From CATQGW01 sp965242565 (GTDB lineage Bacteria; Chloroflexota; Dehalococcoidia; Bin125), in assembly GCA_965242565.1 (NCBI GenBank), contig OZ251457.1, forward strand, positions 1,984,001 through 2,048,000: a DNA stretch of 64,000 nucleotides, in the 5' to 3' direction. The notes below the pieces were generated by a model. The model saw only the letters and a program-made list of their open reading frames with translations. It did not search any database and was not told the origin of the DNA. The position numbers and the translations under genes are program-made. Of this stretch, positions 42,146-50,811 are shown piece after piece (positions within the stretch are counted from its first letter, which is position 1; each line of letters begins with the position of its first letter).

Positions 42146-43612
42146 ATGACCATTTCGCAGAGCCTCAACGGCCGCGGCGGTGCGTCGGTGGACGCGCGGC
42201 AGCGCTACGCGCGCAATCTACGGGTCTACTACCTGTTCTACATGGCTAGCGGCTTCTTGATCTGGCTGCCGATCTGGATGGTCTACCTGATCGACGGGCG
42301 GGGGATGTCGCTGACCCAGGTCGCGCTGATGGAGACGATCTTCTGGGTGGCGCTGGTGATCGCGGAGGTGCCGACGGGCGCGATTGCGGATCGCTGGGGG
42401 CGGCGGACGTCGCTGTTTCTGGGCGGCTGCGGGTTCACGATTGCCTCGGTCGCGTTCGCGTTCAGCAGCAGCTACGTAATGCTGGCGGTGTCCTACGGGA
42501 TCATGGCAGTCTCGATGACGCTGTATTCGGGGGCGGGGCACGCGCTGCTGTTCGACACGCTGCGGCAGTTGGGGCGGACCAACGAATACGAGAAGCACGT
42601 GGGGCGCTCGGAGGCGGGGGCGTTTGCGGCGATGCTGGTCGCGACGCTGCTGGGCGGGCCGATCACGGCGCTGGTGGGCTTTTCGAACACGATTCTGATT
42701 GGCGGCGCGGCGCTGGCGATGGCGGCGGTGATCGCGCTGCTGCTGCGCGAGCCGCCGCGCCGCGAGGCGGAGATCGCGCCGCAGCCGGGCGGCGTGAATG
42801 GGCAGCACGGCGGCGTTGGCGGGAACGGAACGACGCCCACATCGCCGGGCGTGGATGCGCCGCCGGCGCAGAGCGTGCTGCGCAACATGCTGGTGGGAGC
42901 ATTCACGGTCTGGCGGCGGAAGACGCTGCTGGCGATCATCATCTTTGCGACGCTGATGATGGTGATCTTCGAGATGCCGGAGTTCTTCCTCCAGACCTTC
43001 GTGCGCTTCCAGGGGATAGACCCGCAGGAGACGCTGGGTACGGGCTTCGTGTACTCGGGCCTGATCATCCCGCCGATTGCGGGGATGGTGATCGGCTCGC
43101 TGCTGGCGGCGGGAGTGGCGGGGCGCTTCGGGGAGCGGCGGGCGCTGCCGGTGCTGCTGGTGGGCGGGCTGCTGTTGTTCGTGCCGCTGATGCTCTGGGA
43201 TTCGCTCTGGGTGATCGTCGCGGTGGCGCTGGTGGCGGTGCTGCGGGGAATGATCCGGCCGATTGCGACGGGCTACATCAACCGCCGGATCGCGTCGGAC
43301 CAGCGGGCGACGGTGCTTTCGATGTTCGAGCTTTCGATGGGGGTGCTGATGGCGCTGTCGGCGCCGGCGGTGGGCAGCGCGGCGGACAATTTGAGCTTCC
43401 AGTGGGCATTCGCGCTCTGCCTGGCGGTGCTGCTCGTGGGCGGCGGGCTGCTGGCGGCGGCTTGGCGGCGGGCGCACGCGCGGGAGCAGACGCGGAACGG
43501 GATCGCGCTGAATTCGGTGCCCGCGCCGCAGGCGGGCGCGGCGTCCGGGCGGAACGGCGCGGGCGCGGCAGCGGCGAACCCGAGCGAGGCGGAACGATCC
43601 TTGCCGTCCTGA
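42146..43612 (+). CDS. MFS transporter, first of tandem pair
   Basis: The 488-aa transporter has twelve helices. The MFS motif A-type loop reads GAIADRWGRRTSLFLGG near residues 80-96. The first helix pair is VYYLFYMASGFLIWLPIWM and WVALVIAEVPTGAIADR. A long loop (about 215-250) separates the halves and reads as low-complexity Gly/Pro. The C-terminal helix pair ends in an Ala-rich tail. The substrate is unknown; the family resembles uncharacterised or drug-efflux MFS. ATG 42146 is used; the open frame upstream (from 42062) would add residues not shared with the paralogue downstream. The next gene starts 31 bp later. Confidence 0.88.
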   Translation: MTISQSLNGRGGASVDARQRYARNLRVYYLFYMASGFLIWLPIWMVYLIDGRGMSLTQVALMETIFWVALVIAEVPTGAIADRWGRRTSLFLGGCGFTIASVAFAFSSSYVMLAVSYGIMAVSMTLYSGAGHALLFDTLRQLGRTNEYEKHVGRSEAGAFAAMLVATLLGGPITALVGFSNTILIGGAALAMAAVIALLLREPPRREAEIAPQPGGVNGQHGGVGGNGTTPTSPGVDAPPAQSVLRNMLVGAFTVWRRKTLLAIIIFATLMMVIFEMPEFFLQTFVRFQGIDPQETLGTGFVYSGLIIPPIAGMVIGSLLAAGVAGRFGERRALPVLLVGGLLLFVPLMLWDSLWVIVAVALVAVLRGMIRPIATGYINRRIASDQRATVLSMFELSMGVLMALSAPAVGSAADNLSFQWAFALCLAVLLVGGGLLAAAWRRAHAREQTRNGIALNSVPAPQAGAASGRNGAGAAAANPSEAERSLPS

Positions 43613-43643
43613 GGGCGGCGCAGAGCGCGACGATCGAATTCTG

Positions 43644-45134
43644 ATGTCCAATTCTCCGATTCTCAACGGGCGCGGCGGGGGCACGCTGTTCGATATGCGG
43701 CGGTATTTCGCGCGCAATCTGCGCGTGTACTACCTCTTCGAGGCGACGTCGGGCTTCCTGATCTGGATGCCGATCTGGATGATCTACATGATCGACGGGC
43801 GGGGGATGTCGCTGACGCAGGTGGCGACGATGGAGTCGGTCTTCTGGATCACGGTGGTACTGGTGGAGGTGCCGACGGGGGCGGTGGCCGATCGCTGGGG
43901 GCGACGGGTGTCGTTGTTTCTGGGCAGCTGCGGGTTCGTGATCGCGTCGGTCGCGTTTGCGTTCGCCGACGATTATGTGGGGCTGACGATTTCCTACACG
44001 ATTATGGCGGTCTCGATGACGCTGCATTCGGGCGCGGGGCAGGCGCTGCTGTTCGACACGCTGCGCTGTCTGGGGCGGACGCATGAGTACGAGCGGCACG
44101 TGGGGCGTGCGGAGGCGCTGTCGTTTGCGACGCTGGTGGCGGCGATGCTGCTGGGCGGCCCGCTGACGGCGCTGCTGGGCTTCGTGAACACGATTCTGTT
44201 GGGCGCGGCGACGATGGGCGGGGCGTGCTTCGCGGCGCTGCTGTTGCGCGAGCCGCCGCGCCGCGAAGCAGAATTTGGGGCGGAGCTCGGGGCGGAACCG
44301 GGCATGTCGGTAGATGAGGCGGCGGCGGCGGGGCGGGAGAGCGTGACGCGGAACATGCTGGTGGGCTGGTTGACGATCTGGCGGCGCAAGACGCTGCTCG
44401 CGATCATCGCGTTTGCGACGCTGATGATCGTGCTGTTCGAGGTGCCGGATTTCTTCCTGCAACCGTTCGTGCGGGCGCAGGGCGTCGATCCGCGTGAGGC
44501 GGTCGGCTCGGGCTTGGCCTATTCGGCGCTGCTGATCCCGCCGATTGTGGGGCTGATGATCGGTTCGCTGCTGGCGTCGGCGGTGGTGCGTCGGCTGGGC
44601 GAGCGGCGGGCGCTGCCGCTGCTGCTGGCGGCGGGGATCGGGCTGTTCGTGCCGACGGTGATCTGGGACTCGCTCTGGGTGATCAGCGCGATCGGGCTGC
44701 TGGCGGTGCTGCACGGGATGACGCGGCCGATCGCGACGGGCTACATCAATCGGCGGATTCGCTCGGAGCAGCGGGCGACGGTGCTTTCGATGTACGAGTT
44801 GTCCACCGCGTTGCTGATGGCGGGCTGCGTCGCGACGATGGGCGGCGTGGTGGACAACCTGGGCTTCCAGTGGGCGTTCGCGCTGTGCATCGCGCTGCTG
44901 GCGGTGGGCGGCGGACTGCTGGCGGTCGCCTGGCGGCGGGCCCACGCGCGCGAGCAGGCGCGGAACGGGATCGCGCTGAATTCGGTGGCCGCGCCGCAGG
45001 CGGGCGGGTCGGTCAACGGGGCGGCGGCGCACGACGAGAGCGGGGGCGCTCAGGCGATGATCTCGCGCTCGCGGAGGTCGGCGACGGCGTCGGAAGCGAA
45101 GCCGAGCGAGGCGAGCAGGTCGTCGCTGTCCTGA
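43644..45134 (+). CDS. MFS transporter, second of tandem pair
   Basis: The 496-aa transporter is a close paralogue of the gene before it, with the same order and words: VYYLFEATSGFLIWMPIWM, IDGRGMSLTQVATMESVFW, VEVPTGAVADRWGRRVSLFL, GQALLFDTLRCLGRTHEYER and GYINRRIRSEQRATVLSMYE. Variation is concentrated in the central loop (about 205-240) and the last 45 residues. The tandem duplication looks old enough for many amino acid changes, so the two may differ in substrate. The last 28 codons overlap, in antisense, the 3' end of the racemase gene. No regulatory gene is adjacent. Confidence 0.88.
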   Translation: MSNSPILNGRGGGTLFDMRRYFARNLRVYYLFEATSGFLIWMPIWMIYMIDGRGMSLTQVATMESVFWITVVLVEVPTGAVADRWGRRVSLFLGSCGFVIASVAFAFADDYVGLTISYTIMAVSMTLHSGAGQALLFDTLRCLGRTHEYERHVGRAEALSFATLVAAMLLGGPLTALLGFVNTILLGAATMGGACFAALLLREPPRREAEFGAELGAEPGMSVDEAAAAGRESVTRNMLVGWLTIWRRKTLLAIIAFATLMIVLFEVPDFFLQPFVRAQGVDPREAVGSGLAYSALLIPPIVGLMIGSLLASAVVRRLGERRALPLLLAAGIGLFVPTVIWDSLWVISAIGLLAVLHGMTRPIATGYINRRIRSEQRATVLSMYELSTALLMAGCVATMGGVVDNLGFQWAFALCIALLAVGGGLLAVAWRRAHAREQARNGIALNSVAAPQAGGSVNGAAAHDESGGAQAMISRSRRSATASEAKPSEASRSSLS

Positions 45135-46276
45135 CCGCGCCTGGGCGCGCCGCCGCGCACGCGGCCGGGGGTGGCGCTGAGTTTGGGGGCGACGCCGGCC
45201 TGGCGCATCCGTCCGCCGTCGGGCGTTGCGACTTCAACGACCATCTGCCGCGCGAGGTTGTGCGGATCGGCGAGCGCTTCGTCGAGCGAAAGGACGGGTT
45301 TGGCGCAGATATCCACCTCGTTCAACAGTTGGTGCCACTCGTCGGCGCTGCGGGCGCGGAAGGCGGCGGCGAAGCGGCCGGCGATTTGGGCGCGGCGCTG
45401 CGGGTCCGTCGTGCCCTGATCAGGGATGAACTCCTCGCAGTCGAGGGCGCGGCAGAGGTTGGCGTAGAAGTAGGGCTCCATCGCGCCGACGGAGAACCAG
45501 CGGCCGTCGCTGGTTTCGTAGACCTGGTAGTGGGGGACGCCGCCATTGAGCATGTGCCGGGCGGGGCGCATATCGGCGCCTGCGCCCTCGTGGCCGGCGA
45601 GCGCGGAGGTGATCAGGGAGAGCGTGCCGTCGGACATGGCGAGGTCGATGTATTGGCCCTGTCCGGTGCGCTCGCGGGCCTGGATAGCGCAGAGGATGGC
45701 GAAGGCGGCCATCAGGCCGCCGGCGGCGAAGTCGGCGATGATGTTGACGGGAATGGCGGGGCGTCCGGCCGCCTCGCGGTCGCCGATCATGCCGAGCGCG
45801 CCGCCGACGGCGATGTAGTTGATGTCGTGTCCGACGTGGGCGGCGTAGGGGCCGGTTTGCCCGAAGCCGGAGAGGGAGCAGTAGACGAGGCGCGGGTTGA
45901 GCGGCTGGAGGGTGTCCCAGTCGACGCCGAGGCGCTTGACGACGCCGGGGCGGAAGCCCTCGAGGACGATGTCGGCGGTTTGGGCGAGGGCGTAGAAGAT
46001 GCGGCGGGCTTCCTCCGACTTGAGGTTGAGGCCGATGGAGCGCTTGCCGCGTCCGAGGGCGTAGGAGGAGTAGCGGCGGCGCTCTTCGTTGGGGTCGGGC
46101 GCGGTCTGGGCATCGGCGCTGCGGCGTCCCTGGGGGCGGCCGGCTTCTTCGATCAGGATGACTTCGGCGCCCATGTCGGCGAGCAGCATGGAGCAGTAGG
46201 GCCCGGGCGCGAGGCGGGAGAGGTCGAGGACTCTGAGGCCATCGAGGGGGCCATCGAGCTGTGGGGCGTCGGTCAT
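45050..46276 (-). CDS. Alpha-methylacyl-CoA racemase-like family III protein
   Basis: The 408-aa protein belongs to the CaiB/BaiF family but carries the residues of alpha-methylacyl-CoA racemase: the His in AHVGHDINYIAVGGALGM near residue 145, the Asp in NIIADFAAGGLMAAF near 180, and the Glu in FSVGAMEPYFYANL near 250. N-terminal VLDLSRLAPGPYCSMLLADM and CoA-site GRGKRSIGLNLKSEEARRIF are also seen. These enzymes invert the 2-methyl centre of branched acyl-CoAs before beta-oxidation. The 3' end overlaps the MFS gene by 85 bp in convergent orientation; the start lies 44 bp after the lipid flippase-like gene region, so it stands alone. Confidence 0.88.
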   Translation of the reverse strand: MTDAPQLDGPLDGLRVLDLSRLAPGPYCSMLLADMGAEVILIEEAGRPQGRRSADAQTAPDPNEERRRYSSYALGRGKRSIGLNLKSEEARRIFYALAQTADIVLEGFRPGVVKRLGVDWDTLQPLNPRLVYCSLSGFGQTGPYAAHVGHDINYIAVGGALGMIGDREAAGRPAIPVNIIADFAAGGLMAAFAILCAIQARERTGQGQYIDLAMSDGTLSLITSALAGHEGAGADMRPARHMLNGGVPHYQVYETSDGRWFSVGAMEPYFYANLCRALDCEEFIPDQGTTDPQRRAQIAGRFAAAFRARSADEWHQLLNEVDICAKPVLSLDEALADPHNLARQMVVEVATPDGGRMRQAGVAPKLSATPGRVRGGAPRRGQDSDDLLASLGFASDAVADLREREIIA

Positions 46277-46320
46277 GGGGTCCTCCTGGGGGTTGGGCGC
46301 GGTGTATTCGCTATGTCACG

Positions 46321-47364
46321 TTAGGGCGCGCCGGTCCATTCGCGGCGGCGGAGGGGGACGTGGAAGAGCCAGAGGGAGGTGAGACCGACGATGGAGACGG
46401 GGATGAGGACGAGCGCGTGGAGGGTGGCGGCGTAGGCGATGGCTGCTGCTTCTGCGCCGACGCCGGGGTCGAGGTCGCCGAGTTGGGGGAGGTAGATGAG
46501 CAGGACTGCTTTGGTCGCCCACTCGAAGGGGCCGACGCCGCCGCTGGTGGAGGGTGCGGTGATCAGGATGTTGGCGGCCGCGGCGACGAGCAGGTAGACA
46601 GGGAAGGGGAGGCCGAGGCCGAAGGCCTCGCCGATCATGGCGTACATGACGGCTTCGAGCGCCCAGGCGAGCAGGCTGGTCCAGAGCGCCCCACGGATTT
46701 GGACGGGGTTGGCCTGGGCGCCCATGCCGGCGATGACGGGGGCGAGCCAGCTCTGCATGCGCTCCGCGCCCCAGGGGGCGCGGCTGACGACTCGGGCGAG
46801 CAGCTCTTCGGCGCGCTGTGGGTTGCGGGCGATCGCGCCGAAGAGCAGGAACGCGCCGATCATGCCGAAGACGAGGAAGCCCATGCCGGCGGTGAGCGCG
46901 GGCCCGGCCCAGGTCATGCCGGCGACGCCGGCCAGGGAGCAGGCGACGCCGACGCAGAGGAAGACGGTGAGCATCAGGCCGTCGTAGACGCGGGTCATGA
47001 AGATGCTGGAGAGTCCGCTGGCGCGGGGCAGGTCGTGGCGGACGGCGAGAACGTGGGCGCGGACCAGTTCGCCGGCGCGCAGGGGGAGGACGTTGTTGAC
47101 GCCGAAGCCGATAGCGACGATGGGGAAGAGTCGCCACCAAGGGATCGGTCGGAGGTGGCGGAGCAGGTAGTGCCAGCGCCAGGCGCGGGCGGCGATGCCG
47201 GCGAAGTAGACGGCGAGGGCTGGGATAATCCAGAGAGGCGAGGCTTCGGTGAAAGCGCGCGCGACAGCACCGAAGTCGGTGTTGCGGAGGAAGAGCAAAA
47301 TGAAGGCGGTGCTGACCGCGAGGCCCAGGAGGGGGCTGAGCCAGGGGGCGCGGAGCGCGCCCAT
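46321..47364 (-). CDS. Lysylphosphatidylglycerol synthase-type membrane protein (UPF0104)
   Basis: The 347-aa protein has eight to nine membrane helices and the LPG_synthase_TM/UPF0104 pattern: LRPIPWWRLFPIVAIGFGVN near residues 72-91, LPLRAGELVRAHVLAVRHDL near 95-114, and TSGGVGPFEWATKAVLLIY near 270. The soluble aminoacyl-transferase domain of MprF is absent, so it would serve as a lipid flippase-like or unknown membrane factor. It starts 3 bp after the PAP2-family gene, pointing to joint work in membrane-lipid synthesis or transport. Confidence 0.88.
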   Translation of the reverse strand: MGALRAPWLSPLLGLAVSTAFILLFLRNTDFGAVARAFTEASPLWIIPALAVYFAGIAARAWRWHYLLRHLRPIPWWRLFPIVAIGFGVNNVLPLRAGELVRAHVLAVRHDLPRASGLSSIFMTRVYDGLMLTVFLCVGVACSLAGVAGMTWAGPALTAGMGFLVFGMIGAFLLFGAIARNPQRAEELLARVVSRAPWGAERMQSWLAPVIAGMGAQANPVQIRGALWTSLLAWALEAVMYAMIGEAFGLGLPFPVYLLVAAAANILITAPSTSGGVGPFEWATKAVLLIYLPQLGDLDPGVGAEAAAIAYAATLHALVLIPVSIVGLTSLWLFHVPLRRREWTGAP

Positions 47365-47367
47365 GGG

Positions 47368-48363
47368 TTAGCTGGCTTCGAGCCGCCGCCCGGGCCGGCG
47401 CAGGGTTTCGCGCAGCCGCTCTTCGGCGCGGCGGGCGGCGGCCGCGAGGTCGGCGCGGCGGCGTTCGGCGGCGCGCCAGGCGCTGCGGCTGAGTTCAACG
47501 GCGAGGAAGGCGGCGAGCGCGACGGCCGCGCCGGCGAGGATGTCGGCGACATAGTGCTCGGCGAGGTAGACGAGCGCGAAGGCGAGCAGCAGGGAGTAGG
47601 CGAGCGCGAGGGCGACGAGGACGCGGGAGCGCAGGACGAGGCCGATGAAAACGACGACGAAGGAGGCGGCGAAGTGGAGGGAAGGCATGGCGGCGCTGGG
47701 GTTGGGCTCGGCCATGGCTTCGAAGGCGCCGTTGTAGAAGGACTCGCCGAGGATGGCGGGGCCGACGCTGTGCATGGCGCGGACGACGCCGTCGAGCAGG
47801 CCCTGCTCGGCGGCCATCCAGGGCGGCACGGTGGGGACGAGGTAGTAGAGCGCGACGCCGAGGTAGAAGACGGCAGTCATGGTGAGGATGACGCGGGGCG
47901 CGTGGCGGCGGGCGAAGAGAAATGCGCCGACGACGGCGGCGTGAGGAAAGATGAACCAGAGCCAGTGGACGACGGCGGAGAGGTAGGCGACCCAGCCGGG
48001 GTCGGGTCCGACACCGCCGATGCGGGACTGGAGCCAGGCAGAGGGTGCGATGCCGCCGAACATCCAGAGTTCCCAATCGATGACGTAGGCGGAGAGCGCG
48101 GCGAGGCCGGTCTCGTCGGCGGCGTCGCGCAGTTGGGTGAAGAAGGCGAGGCCGACGAAGTAGGCGGCGAGCAGTCCGCCGGCGCCGCGGCGGCTGCCGA
48201 GCAGGAAGGAGGCGAGCACGGCCGCGCCGACGATGGGCGCAAAGGCGATGGAGTCGAGTCCCCAGCCGAGGCGGACAGCGACGGCGACGAGGCCAGCGGC
48301 GACGGCGGCCCAAAGGGTGTAGATGCCGATCTGACGACGGCGTTCTGCTCGCACGCTGCTCAT
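47368..48363 (-). CDS. PAP2 superfamily phosphatase/transferase, IPC-synthase-like
   Basis: The 331-aa membrane protein has six or more helices. The PAP2 active site is visible as PTVPPWMAAEQG near 165, AMPSLHFAASFVVVFIGLVL near 222 (catalytic His) and YLAEHYVADILAGAAVALAA near 267 (second His and Asp). This spacing matches the inositolphosphotransferase subgroup (PAP2_3), which transfers phosphoinositol or hydrolyses lipid phosphates. The C-terminus is a basic, coiled tail. It is followed by the UPF0104 gene in the same transcript. Confidence 0.87.
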   Translation of the reverse strand: MSSVRAERRRQIGIYTLWAAVAAGLVAVAVRLGWGLDSIAFAPIVGAAVLASFLLGSRRGAGGLLAAYFVGLAFFTQLRDAADETGLAALSAYVIDWELWMFGGIAPSAWLQSRIGGVGPDPGWVAYLSAVVHWLWFIFPHAAVVGAFLFARRHAPRVILTMTAVFYLGVALYYLVPTVPPWMAAEQGLLDGVVRAMHSVGPAILGESFYNGAFEAMAEPNPSAAMPSLHFAASFVVVFIGLVLRSRVLVALALAYSLLLAFALVYLAEHYVADILAGAAVALAAFLAVELSRSAWRAAERRRADLAAAARRAEERLRETLRRPGRRLEAS

Positions 48364-48574
48364 GCCCCCTCAGCGCATCGGAACCTGCGTGATCATCGTA
48401 GCGAGCTTGGAGCCGTAAGCGCACGCGCGCTGCCGCGGGGTCGGTGCGGGACGCCGTGTAGAGTTTTTTCCGGTTGGGGGTCCGTTGCGAAATTCTCCAC
48501 TGCCGGCGAACCTGACTGAAGCCGTTATGTCACTCAATCTACCAGGCCGCTCCGGTCCGCCATGCCACTCCGGT

Positions 48575-48606
48575 CCGTCATTCCCGCCCCCGAGCGGGAA
48601 TGACGG
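48575..48606. repeat. Hairpin repeat, type C
   Basis: CCGTCATTCCCGC-CCCCGA-GCGGGAATGACGG is a perfect 13-bp stem with a 6-nt loop. It lies 15 bp beyond the stop of the lipoprotein gene and in the 257-bp gap before the PAP2 gene start. No gene is seen elsewhere in the gap. Confidence 0.82.
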
Positions 48607-48620
48607 AGAGCAGGCGGGGG

Positions 48621-49301
48621 TTAGGGGGCGGCGGGGAGGCGCAGGCTGATGAGGCGGGCGATGGCCGGGAGGTCGGTTTGGGCGGGAAGCTGCTCGCGGC
48701 GAGAGCTGCGCAGGAAGACGACGGCCGCGCCCTGGGCGAAGACGATGACTTCGGTGCGGTAGCGCGCGCCGGCGTTGCCGTGCAGCAGCCGCACGGCGAG
48801 CGCGGCGGAGCCGACGGCGGGAGGATCGAAGGGGATGGCGCTGACCAGCGCGTGCTCGGGACTGGTGAAGGAAAGAGCCGTATCGGGCGGTTGGGCGGCC
48901 AGGTAGCGCACCCAGGCCTGCGCGGATTCGGCGCTGACATCGGTGAAGATGTGCAGCCAGAATGATTCGCCGGTCGCGCCGTCGGCGGGCACGTAGATGC
49001 GTCCGTCGTTCCAGAGCGCGCGGCGGGTGAGGGCGGCGAGAACGGGGTCCGACATGCTGCTGACCCAGTCGGCGACGCCGGCGACCCAGTCGGTGGCCTC
49101 GAGGTGACGGCCGACATCCTCGTCGCTGAGCGGCGGCAGTTCTTGGGGCGCGGGGGCGATGATCTGCGGCTGGGGCTGGAATTGTTGCTGCGGCGGGGCG
49201 GGCGAGGCCGACTCGCAGGCCGCGAGAGCGATCACTGCGGAGAGCAGCAGCGCGGCGAGGGCGGCGCGCGGCGCGGGAGGCGGCACGCTACGGACCCGCA
49301 T
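48621..49301 (-). CDS. Hypothetical lipoprotein linked to two-component system
   Basis: The 226-aa protein starts with a lipoprotein signal (LAALLLSAVIALAAC, Cys near residue 28), then a Gln/Pro-rich linker and a soluble domain of about 170 residues. That part has alternating strands (SFWLHIFTDVSAES, TEVIVFAQGAAVVFLRSS) but no family I know. ATG 49301 is chosen because the lipobox lies at the right distance; the start overlaps the histidine kinase stop by 14 bp, so the gene is translated with the sensor system and may be a partner or target of it. Confidence 0.78.
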   Translation of the reverse strand: MRVRSVPPPAPRAALAALLLSAVIALAACESASPAPPQQQFQPQPQIIAPAPQELPPLSDEDVGRHLEATDWVAGVADWVSSMSDPVLAALTRRALWNDGRIYVPADGATGESFWLHIFTDVSAESAQAWVRYLAAQPPDTALSFTSPEHALVSAIPFDPPAVGSAALAVRLLHGNAGARYRTEVIVFAQGAAVVFLRSSRREQLPAQTDLPAIARLISLRLPAAP

Positions 49302-50805
49302 CGGCGGCGACGCCGACGCCAGGGACGGCGTCGGCGGCGGGCGGGCCGTCGGCCCGGAGGATGACGCGGAAAGTGGTTCCGACGCCGGCGCTGCTGAGCA
49401 CATGGATTTCTCCGCGCTGGGCAAGCACGAGTTCGCGGGCGATGGCGAGGCCCAGGCCCGTGCCGCCCTGCGCGCCGGGGCGATCCGACTTGTAGTAGCG
49501 GTCGAAGAGGTTGGGAATCGCCTCTTCGGGGATGCCGACACCGGTGTCGGCGACGGAAATGCTCACGCTGGTTTCGCTCTCGGCGCGCGCGCTGAGCGTG
49601 ACGTTGCCGCCCGGCGGAGTGTGGCGCAGCGCGTTGTCGACCAGATTACCCAGTACCTGCTCGAGGCGGTCCCAGTCGCCCAGCGCGTCGGGCGCGTCGC
49701 CGGGTTCGACGGCGAGATTGACATCGAGCTCGTCGGCGCGGAGAGCGAAAAGGTCGCTGATGTGGTCCATCAGGATGCCGAGCGCGATGGGCGCGCGCTC
49801 GACCCGGACCTGCCCGGCTTCGATGCGCGAGAGGTCGAGCAGGCCTTCCACGAGCCGCAGCAAGCGGCGCGATTCGTCTTCGATGATGCGGTAGGCGTTG
49901 GGCCGGCCTTCTTCTTCCACGATGTCGTCCATCAGGGCGCGCGAGAAGCCGTTGATCGAGGTGAGCGGCGTTTGCAGATCGTGGGAGACGTTGGCCAGAA
50001 AGTCGCGCAGCGCTTTTTGCTGGCGCTCGACTTCCTCGGTCATCTGGTTAAAGGATTGCGCCAGTTCGCGCGCTTCCTGCGAGCCGGCCACGGCAACGCG
50101 CTGTTGGAGGCTGCCCCGGGCGACGGAACGGGCGGCGGCGGCGACAAGCTGGACGGGCTGGTAGATGGTGCGCGAGATGAAGAGTCCGACGAGCACGGCG
50201 ACGACGAGGGCGATACCGCCGGCGAGCAGCAGGCGCGGGGCGAGGTCGGCGAGGGCCGCGCTTTGCGGCTGTCCGACAACCGCGACGGCCACGCAGCAGA
50301 AGCCTTGAGCGTCGGCGGCGGCGGGCGGCAGGGCGACGACGATGTAGGTGAGCTGTTCGCCGCCGGAAGCGTCGACGGCGCCTTCGCGCGATTGGCCGGG
50401 CTCGAGACCGCGGAGATCGATATCGAGGCGTTCGCCTTCGAAGCGGTTTTCGCGCTCGTAAATGCCGGCGACGCTGCCCTCACGGCTGAGGCCGAGGACC
50501 AAAACATCGTCTTCGGCGGCGATGGAGCCGGTGACGCGAGAGGTGGTTTCCCAGACCTGGAGGAGCTCGGCGAGGGTTTCGCTTTCGCCGGGCCGGGCGA
50601 AGATTTGGGGGCCCCAGGCTCTGGCGATTTCGCGCACGCGGGCCTGCTCGAGGTCCTGCTGGTAGCCGCCGAGCAAGACGTAGAGGGAGACGCCGATTGC
50701 GCCCAGCGTGACGAGGATGATGACGGCGAGGGTCAAGTAGATGCGCGCGCGGATCGTGCGCGCGCGCAGGCGTTGGGGCCAGCGCAGAGCGGGCGCGGGG
50801 CTCAC
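49288..50805 (-). CDS. Sensor histidine kinase
   Basis: The 505-aa kinase has a first membrane helix near residues 20-45 (IYLTLAVIILVTLGAIGVSL), an extracytoplasmic sensor of about 120 residues, a second helix near 178-200 (LLLAGGIALVVAVLVGLFIS), a HAMP region, and HisKA with the phospho-accepting His in NVSHDLQTPLTSINGFSRAL near 275. The ATPase domain has N box LGNLVDNALRHTPPGG, G1 VADTGVGIPEEAI and G2 GGTGLGLAIARELV. It phosphorylates the response regulator encoded 6 bp upstream in the operon. The signal sensed is unknown. Confidence 0.94.
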   Translation of the reverse strand: MSPAPALRWPQRLRARTIRARIYLTLAVIILVTLGAIGVSLYVLLGGYQQDLEQARVREIARAWGPQIFARPGESETLAELLQVWETTSRVTGSIAAEDDVLVLGLSREGSVAGIYERENRFEGERLDIDLRGLEPGQSREGAVDASGGEQLTYIVVALPPAAADAQGFCCVAVAVVGQPQSAALADLAPRLLLAGGIALVVAVLVGLFISRTIYQPVQLVAAAARSVARGSLQQRVAVAGSQEARELAQSFNQMTEEVERQQKALRDFLANVSHDLQTPLTSINGFSRALMDDIVEEEGRPNAYRIIEDESRRLLRLVEGLLDLSRIEAGQVRVERAPIALGILMDHISDLFALRADELDVNLAVEPGDAPDALGDWDRLEQVLGNLVDNALRHTPPGGNVTLSARAESETSVSISVADTGVGIPEEAIPNLFDRYYKSDRPGAQGGTGLGLAIARELVLAQRGEIHVLSSAGVGTTFRVILRADGPPAADAVPGVGVAADAGP

Positions 50806-50811
50806 GCGCCG

